Source: Candidatus Bathyarchaeota archaeon (GTDB lineage Archaea; Thermoproteota; Bathyarchaeia; Bathyarchaeales; SOJC01). From it: a stretch of DNA of 64,000 bases. Below are positions 42,581-51,624 of the stretch, piece by piece. Position 1 is the first letter of the stretch. Each line of letters begins with the position of its first letter. The translations under genes and the position numbers were made by a program. The notes under the pieces are model-generated. The model was given only the letters and a program-made list of their open reading frames with translations. It was not told where the DNA came from and ran no database searches. The DNA lies in contig CP070649.1 in NCBI GenBank assembly GCA_020354575.1, positions 1,241,053-1,305,052 of the forward strand, given 5' to 3'.

Positions 42581-43483
42581 TCACTCTTTATGCCCTAGCT
42601 GCACAACTAACACGCCGATAAAAACGATCCCCATACCCAAGATTTTCTGCAAAGTTAAAGGATCGTGCAAAAATACAAATGACAATAATGCCACTTGGAT
42701 CAACATCGTATTTTGCAATATCGATTGCTCATAAACCATCAAGGTCTTCAATGCATGGTTCCATAAAGCAAACGCGAAAGCCGTGTTCGCAACGCTAAGC
42801 CACCCTATAATGAGCCAACTATCGAAAGAGAGGCTAACATTATTTCCCGTCAAAGTTGTCGCTCCTAGAAGCATAACTGAACCAGCAACCATCGAACATG
42901 TAGTCAAGGTAATGACATTTTCCCTATTTTGACTAAGATAGTGCCTTGAAATAATCATGTAAGATGCCCACCCAACCCCTGAAATTAGGGTCAGAAGAAC
43001 GCCGGCAATATCCAAGCCCCCAAAAGTATCGTAGAAAAATGCAAATACTCCGCATGACGTGAGAGCAATCCCAAATAGCTGAATAGCTTTGGGGCGCTCG
43101 TTAAGAAAGAGCCCACTCAAAACCAGAACAATGATTGGCGTAAGATTGAGCAGAAAACTAACTGTAACTGGCTCCAAATAATATAGTCCGAGAAACTGCA
43201 ACCCCTGAGCAATAAAATAGCCAGCAAATCCCAGGATTACAAATACTAATACACGTCTCAAGCTGAGATTGATCAAGTCCTTTCTGTTCTTATAGAACAA
43301 GAATACTGATAGAATAATGGCTGCGAAAGCATATCTGTATGCTGCAAATGCTAGAGGATTGATCTGCTCTAAGCCTATCTCAATCAAAACGTACGATGAC
43401 GACCACAGGAAGGTGACTAGCAGCGCCTCAGCTAGTGCCAGCATATGGGGCTTTTCCATATCATCTGTCAACCTACTTCCCAT
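42581..43483 (-). CDS. EamA/DMT family transporter
   Basis: A 300-residue membrane protein with ten spans in two homologous five-span halves. The first half has ALAEALLVTFLWSSSYVLIE and NPLAFAAYRYAFAAIILSVF; the middle has LNLTPIIVLVLSGLFLNERP; the second half has FDSWLIIGWLSVANTAFAFA and ends PLTLQKILGMGIVFIGVLVV. Both halves show the EamA pattern with the Pro/Glu-Arg loop. It likely exports a metabolite or amino acid. It stands alone between two rightward genes. Confidence 0.88.
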   Translation of the reverse strand: MGSRLTDDMEKPHMLALAEALLVTFLWSSSYVLIEIGLEQINPLAFAAYRYAFAAIILSVFLFYKNRKDLINLSLRRVLVFVILGFAGYFIAQGLQFLGLYYLEPVTVSFLLNLTPIIVLVLSGLFLNERPKAIQLFGIALTSCGVFAFFYDTFGGLDIAGVLLTLISGVGWASYMIISRHYLSQNRENVITLTTCSMVAGSVMLLGATTLTGNNVSLSFDSWLIIGWLSVANTAFAFALWNHALKTLMVYEQSILQNTMLIQVALLSFVFLHDPLTLQKILGMGIVFIGVLVVQLGHKE

Positions 43484-43627
43484 GCAATAAGAAAAGCGTA
43501 TAAGTTTTTATGCGGGCATTTTGTTAAAACATTCCATAATTGTTCATAATAATTAGTTATTGAGTTCATAAAAAATAGTAAAACTTAAATGCGGCCAAAA
43601 TGCTAAGATAAACCATCACGGTGTAGT

Positions 43628-45016
43628 TTGTTGAATGAGAAAATCAAGGACCCACAAATACAAAGCCTTCTCTCTGAATCTCCGAAGGAAATCTCTGAGC
43701 TTCTAAAATCAGCTGCTCATCCTTCTCGGATACAAATCCTCGCTCTTCTCATGAAAAAAAATAGTGGATTCTCTGATTTGAAGCGTCTGACACAGCTTTC
43801 CAAAACAGCTTTGGCGAATCACCTTAATCATCTGCTTGGGCGTGGACTTGTGCGGAAAATTGCCTGGGGTAAATATGCATTGACTATTGATGGCAGAGAA
43901 CTGCTGAAGGCTGCTGGGCTTGTATATCAAAGTTCTGTGCAACGGGAAGAGAAGAGAAGAGAAGCCATGCGAAACCGCTACACCAGAAGCTCTCTTGAGG
44001 GAAGAACCTTGAATAAAAAAATAATAAGCAGAGAAGCCTTGTATCAACCCTGCTGGTTATCCTATACTGGAGCAATGGCTGGATCAATGATCGCACTAGG
44101 AACTGACTGCGACATGGTTGACGTAGGTGGCTATACAGGCTACGCGTTTCTAATTAACGTTTCAAAAGATGTTACCTGTCCCTCTGGACCGACTGCTCTA
44201 CATCCTGACACTTGGAGGCAAATCCATAAAGCTACCGAAAACTTGGGCTGGACATTGGAACATTACGACTATCCCCGCTCTTATCCTGAGATTGAAGGCA
44301 AACCCACCCCCAAAGAAATCGAAATTGCAAGAAAGCTATTCAAGATGATTAAGCAAGAGATTGATGAGAAAGATAAACCTGTGGTCCTGTGGGGGTTAGT
44401 AGCACCTGAATATGGTATTGTCAACGGATATGAAGGAGATTCATATCTAACCAGCACCTTTAGACATCTAATTAGTCAGCCTGAGGATCCCATTCTCTTC
44501 TATGACTTGAAAGCTCCTGGCTGTCTAGAGGCATTCTTCTTCCGCAATAGGATTAGATCAGATCAGACCCAGCTTGGCAAAAAGACTCTTAATAGAGCTA
44601 TTCGCTTCTCAAATGCCAAAATATCAACCCTCGATAATTACACGACCGGACCTTCAGCGCTAAACGAATGGGCTAACATTCTAGAAAAGCTTCCAGAAGA
44701 AAAGCAGAATTATCACGGTAACAGCTACGTTGCTGCCTGTGTTCAAGAAGGACGAGAAATATCCCATCAATTTCTGAAGCGACTTGCTGCAAAGCATCCC
44801 GGTCAACATTCAAAGCACCTGTTGGCTGCCGCAGAATGCTATAGGAAAGGAACGAAGCTTATGGAAGAATTTACCCGAATCTTTCCTTTCAAGTTTCAAG
44901 GCGAAATGAAAGCGAAAGATCGAAATAAAGCTGCTGAAATACTAAGAAAAGTAAAACCATTAGAAGAAGAAGCTACACGACACATGAAAAAAGCGCTAGA
45001 TACATGGAATGATTAG
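43628..45016 (+). CDS. Winged-helix regulator fused to a BtrH-like domain
   Basis: A 462-residue protein with TTG starts at 43628 or 43631. Residues about 20-105 are an ArsR-like winged helix: ELLKSAAHPSRIQILALLMK, LSKTALANHLNHLLGRGLV and a wing KIAWGKYALTIDGRELL. From about residue 135 a second domain recalls BtrH-type (papain-like fold) proteins: YPRSYPEIEGKPTPKEIEIA, IDEKDKPVVLWGLVAPEYGI and VNGYEGDSYLTS. The C-terminal part is helical (HSKHLLAAAECYRKGTKLME). The cysteine usually needed for catalysis is not evident near the start of the domain, though QPCWLSY is nearby. It may be a ligand-sensing regulator or a regulator that carries enzymatic activity. Confidence 0.7.
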   Translation: MLNEKIKDPQIQSLLSESPKEISELLKSAAHPSRIQILALLMKKNSGFSDLKRLTQLSKTALANHLNHLLGRGLVRKIAWGKYALTIDGRELLKAAGLVYQSSVQREEKRREAMRNRYTRSSLEGRTLNKKIISREALYQPCWLSYTGAMAGSMIALGTDCDMVDVGGYTGYAFLINVSKDVTCPSGPTALHPDTWRQIHKATENLGWTLEHYDYPRSYPEIEGKPTPKEIEIARKLFKMIKQEIDEKDKPVVLWGLVAPEYGIVNGYEGDSYLTSTFRHLISQPEDPILFYDLKAPGCLEAFFFRNRIRSDQTQLGKKTLNRAIRFSNAKISTLDNYTTGPSALNEWANILEKLPEEKQNYHGNSYVAACVQEGREISHQFLKRLAAKHPGQHSKHLLAAAECYRKGTKLMEEFTRIFPFKFQGEMKAKDRNKAAEILRKVKPLEEEATRHMKKALDTWND

Positions 45017-45201
45017 AAGCTTTCATCATTTTCCTTTCTTCTGCTGAATGTAAAGGCTTCAAACATTTAATCTCATCGTTGCATCAAATCTAAAAATCCG
45101 TCTTTACAGTATCAAGTTCACTTTCGATTTAACTTCCTGACGAGCCACAACTCTTAAGAACTGCTTTCAGTAAGAGCTTGATCACTAAAGGTGCTGAAAA
45201 G

Positions 45202-45657
45202 ATGTCAGATGAAGAGCAACCTAAGAGTGAAGAATTAATTAATATTGAGAAATTAACCCCAAATTCGAGAGAAGTGAACACTGTTGTGAAGGTTATTTCC
45301 AAAAGCGAAGTTAGGGACGTTAAAGGAAAAGATTATTCCCTACACCGCGTTCAAGATGCCCTAGTTGGAGACGAAACAGGATGTGTGTATCTAACTCTCT
45401 GGGATGAAAATATTGATAAAATCGGCGAAGGAGCCACTCTTCGAATCACTAATGGTTACATAAATCTGTTCAGAGGAAATATGCGTTTGAATGTAGGAAA
45501 ATATGGTAGTTTCGATCTTCTTGAAGAATCGCCCATCACTGATGTCAACACAGAGAATAACTTATCTGATAAGCGGTATGAACAAGAAAGACGATTTCGC
45601 AGATACGGGGACAGAAGAGGAGACAGAAGAGGCTACAGACAAAGAGGAAGATTCTAG
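45202..45657 (+). CDS. RPA-like single-stranded DNA-binding protein with RG-rich tail
   Basis: A protein of about 151 residues. The OB fold spans about residues 10-115: KLTPNSREVNTVVKVISKSE, DALVGDETGCVYLTLWDENI and GATLRITNGYINLFRGNMRL, typical of crenarchaeal-type SSB. A linker is followed by a tail rich in Arg, Gly and Asp (RRFRRYGDRRGDRRGYRQRG), which would contact nucleic acid or protein partners. AAAGGTG seven bases before ATG 45202 makes it the start rather than the ATC-led extension. It resembles the OB-fold protein at 18672. It probably protects ssDNA in replication and repair. Confidence 0.85.
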   Translation: MSDEEQPKSEELINIEKLTPNSREVNTVVKVISKSEVRDVKGKDYSLHRVQDALVGDETGCVYLTLWDENIDKIGEGATLRITNGYINLFRGNMRLNVGKYGSFDLLEESPITDVNTENNLSDKRYEQERRFRRYGDRRGDRRGYRQRGRF

Positions 45658-45696
45658 AGGGTCGAAGAATATTAGTCGAAACCAATGGGAGTCCAC

Positions 45697-46938
45697 TTAC
45701 ACTTCTCTAATTTTTGGCTCTTTTACACTGAAAAGAAATACCAGGCTCACGGCAATCCCCAAGATCATTGTGAAGATGAATGGGTAGACGGGGGAGGCTC
45801 CATAAAGGAATCCCCCAAATGCAGATGCAGGAACTGTTGCCAAAATGTTCATAGTTACGATTGTTCCCATGATTCGACCTCTTTTTTCCTTTGGGATCAG
45901 ATCAGCTAATAGTGCATTGTAAGCTGGCATAATTAGGCATCCTCCTATACCAAAAATCAGATAGACAATCGCTAATTGTGGAAAACTTCGAGCTGATAAA
46001 AACAAGAGGGTCGTAGGTATAAAGAGAAAATACGCGGATAGAATCGATCTCTTTCTACCAATTTTATCCACAACCTTGCCAAAGGGAAATCCCAAAAGAA
46101 GAGTTGTAGCAATGGAAATTGTGGTTACAAGGCCTAATTCAACCTCACCTACTCCCACAACATCTAAAATATAGAGCGAAGTAAACATCCGAAACATTGG
46201 TTCTTCAAAGGCGCTGATAAGAAAGGCAGCAGTTACGAATCTAAGAGTTCTAGGCATCTCCCTCCAAGCATCCCGAATCGCACCCAATGAGTCTTTAAAA
46301 GCCACCTTGAAAGCCCCTAGCTCGATCGGCTTCGGATGGTCTAGCGTCTCTCGAAGAAAGAACAGCCTAACAAGCGAAGCAGCTAACATGCAAAAGAAAA
46401 CGATCGTGTAAACTATCCGCATGCCAGGAATAGTGCCATAGACATCAACCAAATAACCTGCAACTGTCGGAGCAAATATGGTAGGTATGTTGGGGATTAC
46501 ATTAACGGCAGCATAACCCATACCTCGCTTCTCCGGAGGGACAGAATCTGCGAGTATAGCATCAAGAGCAGGTTGGTAAATCAAACTAAGATTTGAAATT
46601 ACCAGCCCAATCAGTACAAATTTCCAATCAGGAGCGAAGATGTGAAAGAGAAAAGAAAATGTAATAACAAAGGTCATTATCACAATAATCTGTTTTCTAC
46701 CATACTTGTCCGCAATAACCGCCCCGGGAATCCGAACCAATCCTAGAACCATAGCTCCTACAGATCCCATCAGCCCAATAATTTCAGGGGGAGCTCCCAG
46801 CGCCCTCCTGAAAGGCGATTCAAAAGAGGCTGTCATCGAAAACGTAAAGAAGACAAAGAGCCAACTGACAATTAAAGTAAGCAAGTTCCCCCGCATAAAG
46901 GAGAACTCGGTCTTAATTCTTGTCAGAAGGTTATTCAA
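45697..46938 (-). CDS. MFS transporter
   Basis: A 413-residue protein with 12 spans. The MFS signature loop between spans 2 and 3 is seen in IPGAVIADKYGRKQIIV, and the repeat between spans 8 and 9 is GKVDKIGRKRS. GCLIMPAYNALLADLIPKEK and PALDAILADSVPPEKRGMGY also recur between halves. It resembles multidrug or sugar efflux MFS proteins, but the substrate cannot be read. It is convergent with the SSB gene, about 40 bases away. Confidence 0.88.
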   Translation of the reverse strand: MNNLLTRIKTEFSFMRGNLLTLIVSWLFVFFTFSMTASFESPFRRALGAPPEIIGLMGSVGAMVLGLVRIPGAVIADKYGRKQIIVIMTFVITFSFLFHIFAPDWKFVLIGLVISNLSLIYQPALDAILADSVPPEKRGMGYAAVNVIPNIPTIFAPTVAGYLVDVYGTIPGMRIVYTIVFFCMLAASLVRLFFLRETLDHPKPIELGAFKVAFKDSLGAIRDAWREMPRTLRFVTAAFLISAFEEPMFRMFTSLYILDVVGVGEVELGLVTTISIATTLLLGFPFGKVVDKIGRKRSILSAYFLFIPTTLLFLSARSFPQLAIVYLIFGIGGCLIMPAYNALLADLIPKEKRGRIMGTIVTMNILATVPASAFGGFLYGASPVYPFIFTMILGIAVSLVFLFSVKEPKIREV

Positions 46939-47038
46939 TTAATTGCTTCTCCTTGAGGTTTCCAGAAACTATACGGTTCCTGAATATATTTCCTTCGTAA
47001 GGCATTGAGCTGAATGATAAGGCTTCGCGCCCGTTGTA

Positions 47039-47746
47039 TCAGTGAAAAAGGCTGTAGATAAGTTGTGCTTTCTTCTTGCCAATCTTTGGTACTTCTTGAA
47101 GGTCCTCGATCGAGGCACAAGCTATGTCTGCTATTGTTTCAAAACTTGAAAGCAGATTTCCTGCTAATTGGTTTCCAATATAAGGCAGAGCGCAGAGAAT
47201 ATACTTTTTACGATCCTTTATTGGTAAATCTACTTTAGCAGGTTTTCTGAACCATCTAGCGTCAGGAAGTTTCTCATTTTTGCCAGAAGCTTCCCTCTTT
47301 CCAAGTATTCTCAAGAAAGCTTTTAGTGCTAGATCGCTTTCAGCATGGATAATTGGTATATTATAGACATAGATAATCTCGAGATATGCGCCCATCAACT
47401 GGGACCAGTGTTTAAACAAGATGTCTTGGATTCCATGATTGGCTTGAACCAGGAAACTCTCAAAGCTTCCATGCAGTACTAATATCTTTCGTTTAATATC
47501 GTATCCCAAAACACTTTCAGTCTTCATCATCCTAAGCAGTTGATCCCATAGCCTATTTGATCTGATCGAGGATAGGAAGTCCTTTACAGTTTTTCTTTCG
47601 ACAACTACTGCCCCTGTGTCTAATACTAGGAGATAATCACCTATTGGCAGTTGGATAAATGAAGCATCTTCACAAACGTCTTTTAGCAATTTGGCCAATT
47701 TTCTTTCACGATGATCTACAAAGAGCTTCAATCTACTCGCCTCCAT
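47039..47746 (-). CDS. XPF/ERCC4-type nuclease with helix-hairpin-helix domain
   Basis: A protein of about 235 residues, which fits a nuclease plus HhH without a helicase. The ERCC4 catalytic motif is GDYLLVLDTGAVVVERKTVK, with the ERK-x-x-x-D core at about residues 50-56. The C-terminal region IEDLQEVPKIGKKKAQLI is a helix-hairpin-helix pair that binds DNA. It lacks the N-terminal SF2 helicase of Hef and is comparable to crenarchaeal-type XPF. It probably cleaves branched or 3'-flap DNA as a dimer, in which PCNA is a known partner. ATG 47746 is preferred over the upstream GTG at 47770. Confidence 0.88.
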   Translation of the reverse strand: MEASRLKLFVDHRERKLAKLLKDVCEDASFIQLPIGDYLLVLDTGAVVVERKTVKDFLSSIRSNRLWDQLLRMMKTESVLGYDIKRKILVLHGSFESFLVQANHGIQDILFKHWSQLMGAYLEIIYVYNIPIIHAESDLALKAFLRILGKREASGKNEKLPDARWFRKPAKVDLPIKDRKKYILCALPYIGNQLAGNLLSSFETIADIACASIEDLQEVPKIGKKKAQLIYSLFH

Positions 47747-47885
47747 ATGCAAAGCCACTGTTGTGACCACTCATAAATGATAGTTACAGTTACTTAACTC
47801 TGCACGAGCAAACTGGTGTCTAGATTCATAATGGTTTTAAGAACTTGGAAGGAACAGGATCTACAGACAAGAAGCTGGGCTTGAA

Positions 47886-48290
47886 GTGAAAAGAAAGCTT
47901 CGTAGATACAAGTTTGGATACGTTCTTGGAACAATGCTGGCTTTTATTGGCTTGTTAATAATAGTTATGATTATTTCGAGAGCACTTCCGGAAATCAACT
48001 CGAGCTCCACTCCCCTTCAGGCTTTCTGGGATTTTCTGTGGGCTGAAGAGCTTGGCCTATTTCTGGGTGTTCGGATTCAGTTCTCTTTTCTTTTTATACT
48101 AGCTGGAGCAATCTTAGTCTTAGCAGGAGCAGTGTTTGCTTTTAGTAAGCAATGGTTTTTCCTGCCAGGCAAGAACATGAAATTGCAGTGCCCCTTCTGT
48201 AAGAAGTATTGGACATCAACATATGATAGAGGACAAGTTGTATGTCCCCATTGTCGTCACCTAATACATCCAAAGCTGACAACAGCCTAG
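47886..48290 (+). CDS. Two-span membrane protein with a zinc ribbon
   Basis: A 134-residue GTG-initiated protein. Two spans (VLGTMLAFIGLLIIVMIISR and FSFLFILAGAILVLAGAVF) precede a C-terminal zinc ribbon, LQCPFCKKYWTSTYDRGQVV then CPHC, with two CxxC pairs about 17 residues apart. The ribbon would face the cytoplasm. Its binding partner and role are unknown. It is divergent from the XPF gene, with about 140 bases between them. Confidence 0.7.
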   Translation: MKRKLRRYKFGYVLGTMLAFIGLLIIVMIISRALPEINSSSTPLQAFWDFLWAEELGLFLGVRIQFSFLFILAGAILVLAGAVFAFSKQWFFLPGKNMKLQCPFCKKYWTSTYDRGQVVCPHCRHLIHPKLTTA

Positions 48291-48389
48291 CATTTGTAAT
48301 ACCCTAGTTAATGATTAACGATGTTTGAGAAGCAAATGAACCATTATCCTTTTCTTATCGTTGCCCTTTATACAGCCTTTGAGTAGCTA

Positions 48390-48899
48390 ATGTCAAAGGA
48401 GTTTATACAATCAATCTTAGCTCGACGCAGCATACGAAAATATACGGCTGCAGTCGTCAGTAGTGACGATATAGCCACACTGCTTGAAGCTGCTATGGCT
48501 GCGCCATCAGCTTCCAACCGCAAGCCTTGGCACTTTATTGTGGTGACTAAACGGGAAACTCTAGATAGCCTTGCGAAAGCTCACTCTTATGGCAAGATGC
48601 TTTTCGCAGCTCCCCTATGCATAGTAGTATGTGGTGATATAAGGATCTCCTCCCGCTATTGGGTGCAGGATTGCTCTGCTGCCACTGAGAACCTTCTCTT
48701 GGCGACTACTGCCTTAGGCCTTGGAGCCGTCTGGCTTGGGGTACATCCAAGGAAAGAACGCATAATTGCTGTAAGAAACGTTTTGAAAATACCTATGAAC
48801 ATCATTCCGCTCAACCTAATCTCCATAGGTCATCCCGCAGAAGAGAAGGAACCTCGCACCCAATTTGATAGCGCTAGAATACATCGAGAACGCTGGTAG
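48390..48899 (+). CDS. Nitroreductase family flavoprotein
   Basis: A 169-residue enzyme. The N-terminal ARRSIRKYTAAVV is the FMN-phosphate-binding motif of nitroreductases, with APSASNRKPWHFIVV as the second contact. ENLLLATTALGLGAVWLGV completes the FMN fold. It works as a dimer, reducing nitro, quinone or flavin substrates with NAD(P)H; the physiological substrate is unknown. It follows the zinc-ribbon gene at about 100 bases and is convergent with the M20 gene. Confidence 0.9.
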   Translation: MSKEFIQSILARRSIRKYTAAVVSSDDIATLLEAAMAAPSASNRKPWHFIVVTKRETLDSLAKAHSYGKMLFAAPLCIVVCGDIRISSRYWVQDCSAATENLLLATTALGLGAVWLGVHPRKERIIAVRNVLKIPMNIIPLNLISIGHPAEEKEPRTQFDSARIHRERW

Positions 48900-48925
48900 A
48901 ATTCTCCCTTTCAACATAACTCTTG

Positions 48926-50362
48926 CTATTTTTTCCAGATATCAAGAGGAGGTTTATGATCTGATGGAATCGGTGAACGGTACCCTTTATTTCTTAATCT
49001 TCTCTTATGCTCTTCTTTCGCTTCTCTAAGAGACTCTTCATTTGTCAGGAGGTCGATAACTGTTGTACCCATTACTTTTGATGCAAACAATAATGACTTG
49101 TGACCCAGACCAACTCCGCTTTGGGCTACAGCTTGCCACGAATGGGCAGGAGTTCCAAGGACCCACGTAGCCGTACCGAATTCTACCGTCGGAACCTGCC
49201 AACTGACATCTCCTACATCCGTGCTGCCATGGGTTGTATCACCCTCTCCCCATGGCTTCGGAATTTCATCATCTATCAACTTATCCATAAGGCTCTCCCA
49301 ATTTGGACGTTTTGACTTTTTCAATTGAACAGTCTTCGACTCCATCGAGAATGTTCTGGCAATGTCCCCAGCAAACTTCAATTCCTCGGTGGTATAATCT
49401 GGCAACCCGATTTCCTTCATATTCTCCACGATTAATTCTGCGATTGTTCTGTTGGGAATGACATTGTAGGTTCCCTCCAAAAACTCCGTCTCTATCTCGG
49501 TTCGAGTCATCGTCGATGCTCCTTTAGCGATATCGAGGATCCAATCGTAGATGAATTGTAATTCATCTCTCTCCGGAGCTCTGACATAATACCAGCTCCT
49601 GGCATAGGCTGGCACTATATTTGGCTGGCATCCACCCTTTTCAATGACATAGTGTATTCGCGCATCTTGAATTACATGTTCCCTTAAGTAGTTAACACCA
49701 CTATTCATTAGTTCCACCGCATCTAGAGCGCTTCTTCCTTGTTCGGGTGAACCCCCAGCGTGGGAAGCCTTACCATAAAAGTGGAATCTCACTGAATTTA
49801 TGGCTAAACTGCTCCTTAAATCAGCTGAATTCATATCATCAGGATGATGGCTTATCACAGCGTCGACGTCGCTGAAACACCCATCTCTTACCATGAAGAC
49901 TTTACCTGAAAAATTCTCCTCTGCAGGAGTTCCAAAGAACTTCACAGTGCCCTTGATGCTGTACTTCTCAATAACGTTCTTTGCAGCGATTGCTGCTGCC
50001 ATACCACTTGTTCCATGAATGTTATGTCCACACCCATGCCCTGGCTTTTCCATCTCTAAGGGCTCCTTCCACGGAATCTTCTTCTGAGAAAGTCCCGGCA
50101 ATGCATCATACTCTCCCATTATCCCCACAACTGGTTTGCCTTCACCCCAAGTAGCAGCAAAGGCAGTTGGCATGCTGGAAATTCCTCGCTCAACTCTGAA
50201 GCCATTTTGCTCAAACTCGTTAGCTAGAAGCTCTGAAGATTTAATCTCGACCAGTCCGAGTTCAGCAAGCTTCCAAATCTTATCGCTTATCTTGATTAAT
50301 TGACTCTGATTATTTGTAATCCAGGTAAGAACAGACTTTTTTTCTGAAGTCGTTGGAAACAC
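48926..50362 (-). CDS. M20 family metallo-amidohydrolase (AbgB-like)
   Basis: A 478-residue hydrolase. GIMGEYDALPGLSQKK and EKPGHGCGHNIHGTSGMAAA are the metal-site segments of M20 amidohydrolases; FFGTPAEENFSGKVFM contains the catalytic base. The dimerisation domain begins at FHFYGKASHAGGSPEQGRSA. The last part, PTVEFGTATWVLGTPAHSWQ, matches p-aminobenzoyl-glutamate hydrolase AbgB rather than aminoacylases. It may act on aminoacyl or p-aminobenzoyl-glutamate amides. It has a GTG start and lies downstream of the 2-hydroxyacid dehydrogenase gene. Confidence 0.85.
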   Translation of the reverse strand: MFPTTSEKKSVLTWITNNQSQLIKISDKIWKLAELGLVEIKSSELLANEFEQNGFRVERGISSMPTAFAATWGEGKPVVGIMGEYDALPGLSQKKIPWKEPLEMEKPGHGCGHNIHGTSGMAAAIAAKNVIEKYSIKGTVKFFGTPAEENFSGKVFMVRDGCFSDVDAVISHHPDDMNSADLRSSLAINSVRFHFYGKASHAGGSPEQGRSALDAVELMNSGVNYLREHVIQDARIHYVIEKGGCQPNIVPAYARSWYYVRAPERDELQFIYDWILDIAKGASTMTRTEIETEFLEGTYNVIPNRTIAELIVENMKEIGLPDYTTEELKFAGDIARTFSMESKTVQLKKSKRPNWESLMDKLIDDEIPKPWGEGDTTHGSTDVGDVSWQVPTVEFGTATWVLGTPAHSWQAVAQSGVGLGHKSLLFASKVMGTTVIDLLTNEESLREAKEEHKRRLRNKGYRSPIPSDHKPPLDIWKK

Positions 50363-50440
50363 CTTGTGAAAAATAGTCCCTTCTGCGGTTTATGATTTTT
50401 GCCACTATCAAGCCATCAATCGTGAGCGTGCAAATTATTA

Positions 50441-51463
50441 TTAATACTCTTTTTCCAGATCGATGATATTAATTAGCTCCTTGTCTCCCTTTGAAAATCT
50501 TTCGATATTTTCTATGATTTCACTCCAGCGTTGAAGATCATCAAACGGTGATGCAGCTCGGTGTGGCGACAAAACCACATTTTCAAGCTGCTGAAACGGA
50601 AGGGAAAAGGGGTATCTACGCCCATGGCTATCCGGAGTAGGATGATAATCATACCATACATCAATTGCTGCTCCAGCAATGATTTTTTTCTTGAGAGCAA
50701 TGAATAGCGCTTCTTCATTAATTATCTGTCCGCGTGCCACGTTTACAACAAGTCCCCTAGAGCCTAGAAGGTCAAGTTCTCTTGTCCGAATTAAGTCGTG
50801 TGTAAGCGAAGTCAAAGGCATAGCAACTATTAGGGTATCAATTTCATCTAAGAATAGATGGAGTTCAGAAAATGAAAATTTCTTTGCTGGGGCAGGCAGA
50901 TGAACATCGTGTTTGCCCCAATCTTTACGGAGAATTGAAAATTCGGGATCGAAGCTTGCTAAGAATTTATGAGCTTTCGTATTAATGGCTCCATAACCGA
51001 GTAGACCAATTTTCCTTTCTTTTATAGGTATTGATTTGGCATCTTTGTCTCCCTTTCTCCATTTTCCAGCGACCATCCAATTATGATGAGGGATTATCTT
51101 ATTCATCAATGCAAGCAACAACGCTACAGCATGTTGAGCAACAAAGTATGAATTGCCGTGACAATTTGCGAGTTGAACTTCCCTTGAACGGCCAAGTCTT
51201 TTAAAAGGCTCAATTAGATGCTGAACTCCTGCTCCTGGATTAATGAAAAGTTGAAGCTTTTTAGCTGCGAGCAAGAGCTCTTCTGTCGGTCTCCAACCGA
51301 CTATTATGTCCGCGCTGGGAGCCAATTTTACAATTGCTTGTGGGGATGTATCAGCTGGGAAAATCACCTCAATGCTCGGTAGTGTTCCGATTCTATTATC
51401 CAAGAAATCCCTAAGGCGTTCCTCAACATTCCATGTAAAAAGAACTGTAGTCATTTCTGGCAT
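50441..51463 (-). CDS. D-isomer-specific 2-hydroxyacid dehydrogenase family protein
   Basis: A 340-residue oxidoreductase. The NAD-binding motif is KIGLLGYGAINTKAHKFLAS, where the last glycine of GxGxxG is replaced by asparagine. The catalytic arginine is in LVVNVARGQIINEEALFIAL and the histidine in VVLSPHRAAS. The stretch that usually reads DVFxxEP is here DVWYDYHP, so the acidic partner of the histidine may be shifted or missing. Family enzymes reduce 2-keto acids. It is divergent from the aminotransferase and could supply or remove 2-keto acids with it; that link is inference. Confidence 0.75.
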   Translation of the reverse strand: MPEMTTVLFTWNVEERLRDFLDNRIGTLPSIEVIFPADTSPQAIVKLAPSADIIVGWRPTEELLLAAKKLQLFINPGAGVQHLIEPFKRLGRSREVQLANCHGNSYFVAQHAVALLLALMNKIIPHHNWMVAGKWRKGDKDAKSIPIKERKIGLLGYGAINTKAHKFLASFDPEFSILRKDWGKHDVHLPAPAKKFSFSELHLFLDEIDTLIVAMPLTSLTHDLIRTRELDLLGSRGLVVNVARGQIINEEALFIALKKKIIAGAAIDVWYDYHPTPDSHGRRYPFSLPFQQLENVVLSPHRAASPFDDLQRWSEIIENIERFSKGDKELINIIDLEKEY

Positions 51464-51624
51464 GAGTCTCGTTAACCCAAAAAATGTTTCTAGAAGATAA
51501 GCTTAGCGCAAACGAAAAAATGTTTTTGATTGGGCATGACGCGTGCATCTCTCGGAAATCTTATATCCTCCCAAGTAAACGTTGGCAGCAAATAGCGGCG
51601 TTCCAAAAAACAGGAAGTATCACA

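Noticed and set aside
40672-45016. A single defence island joining the kinase-NDT fusion and the winged-helix/BtrH protein.
   Set aside because: They are separated by a HAD phosphatase and a leftward DMT transporter, with no nuclease, toxin or known defence gene close by, so they are treated as separate observations.
45503-45787. Acidic plus-strand frame overlapping the SSB tail.
   Set aside because: Out-of-frame reading of the Arg/Gly-rich repeat codons; no start signal and no conserved features.
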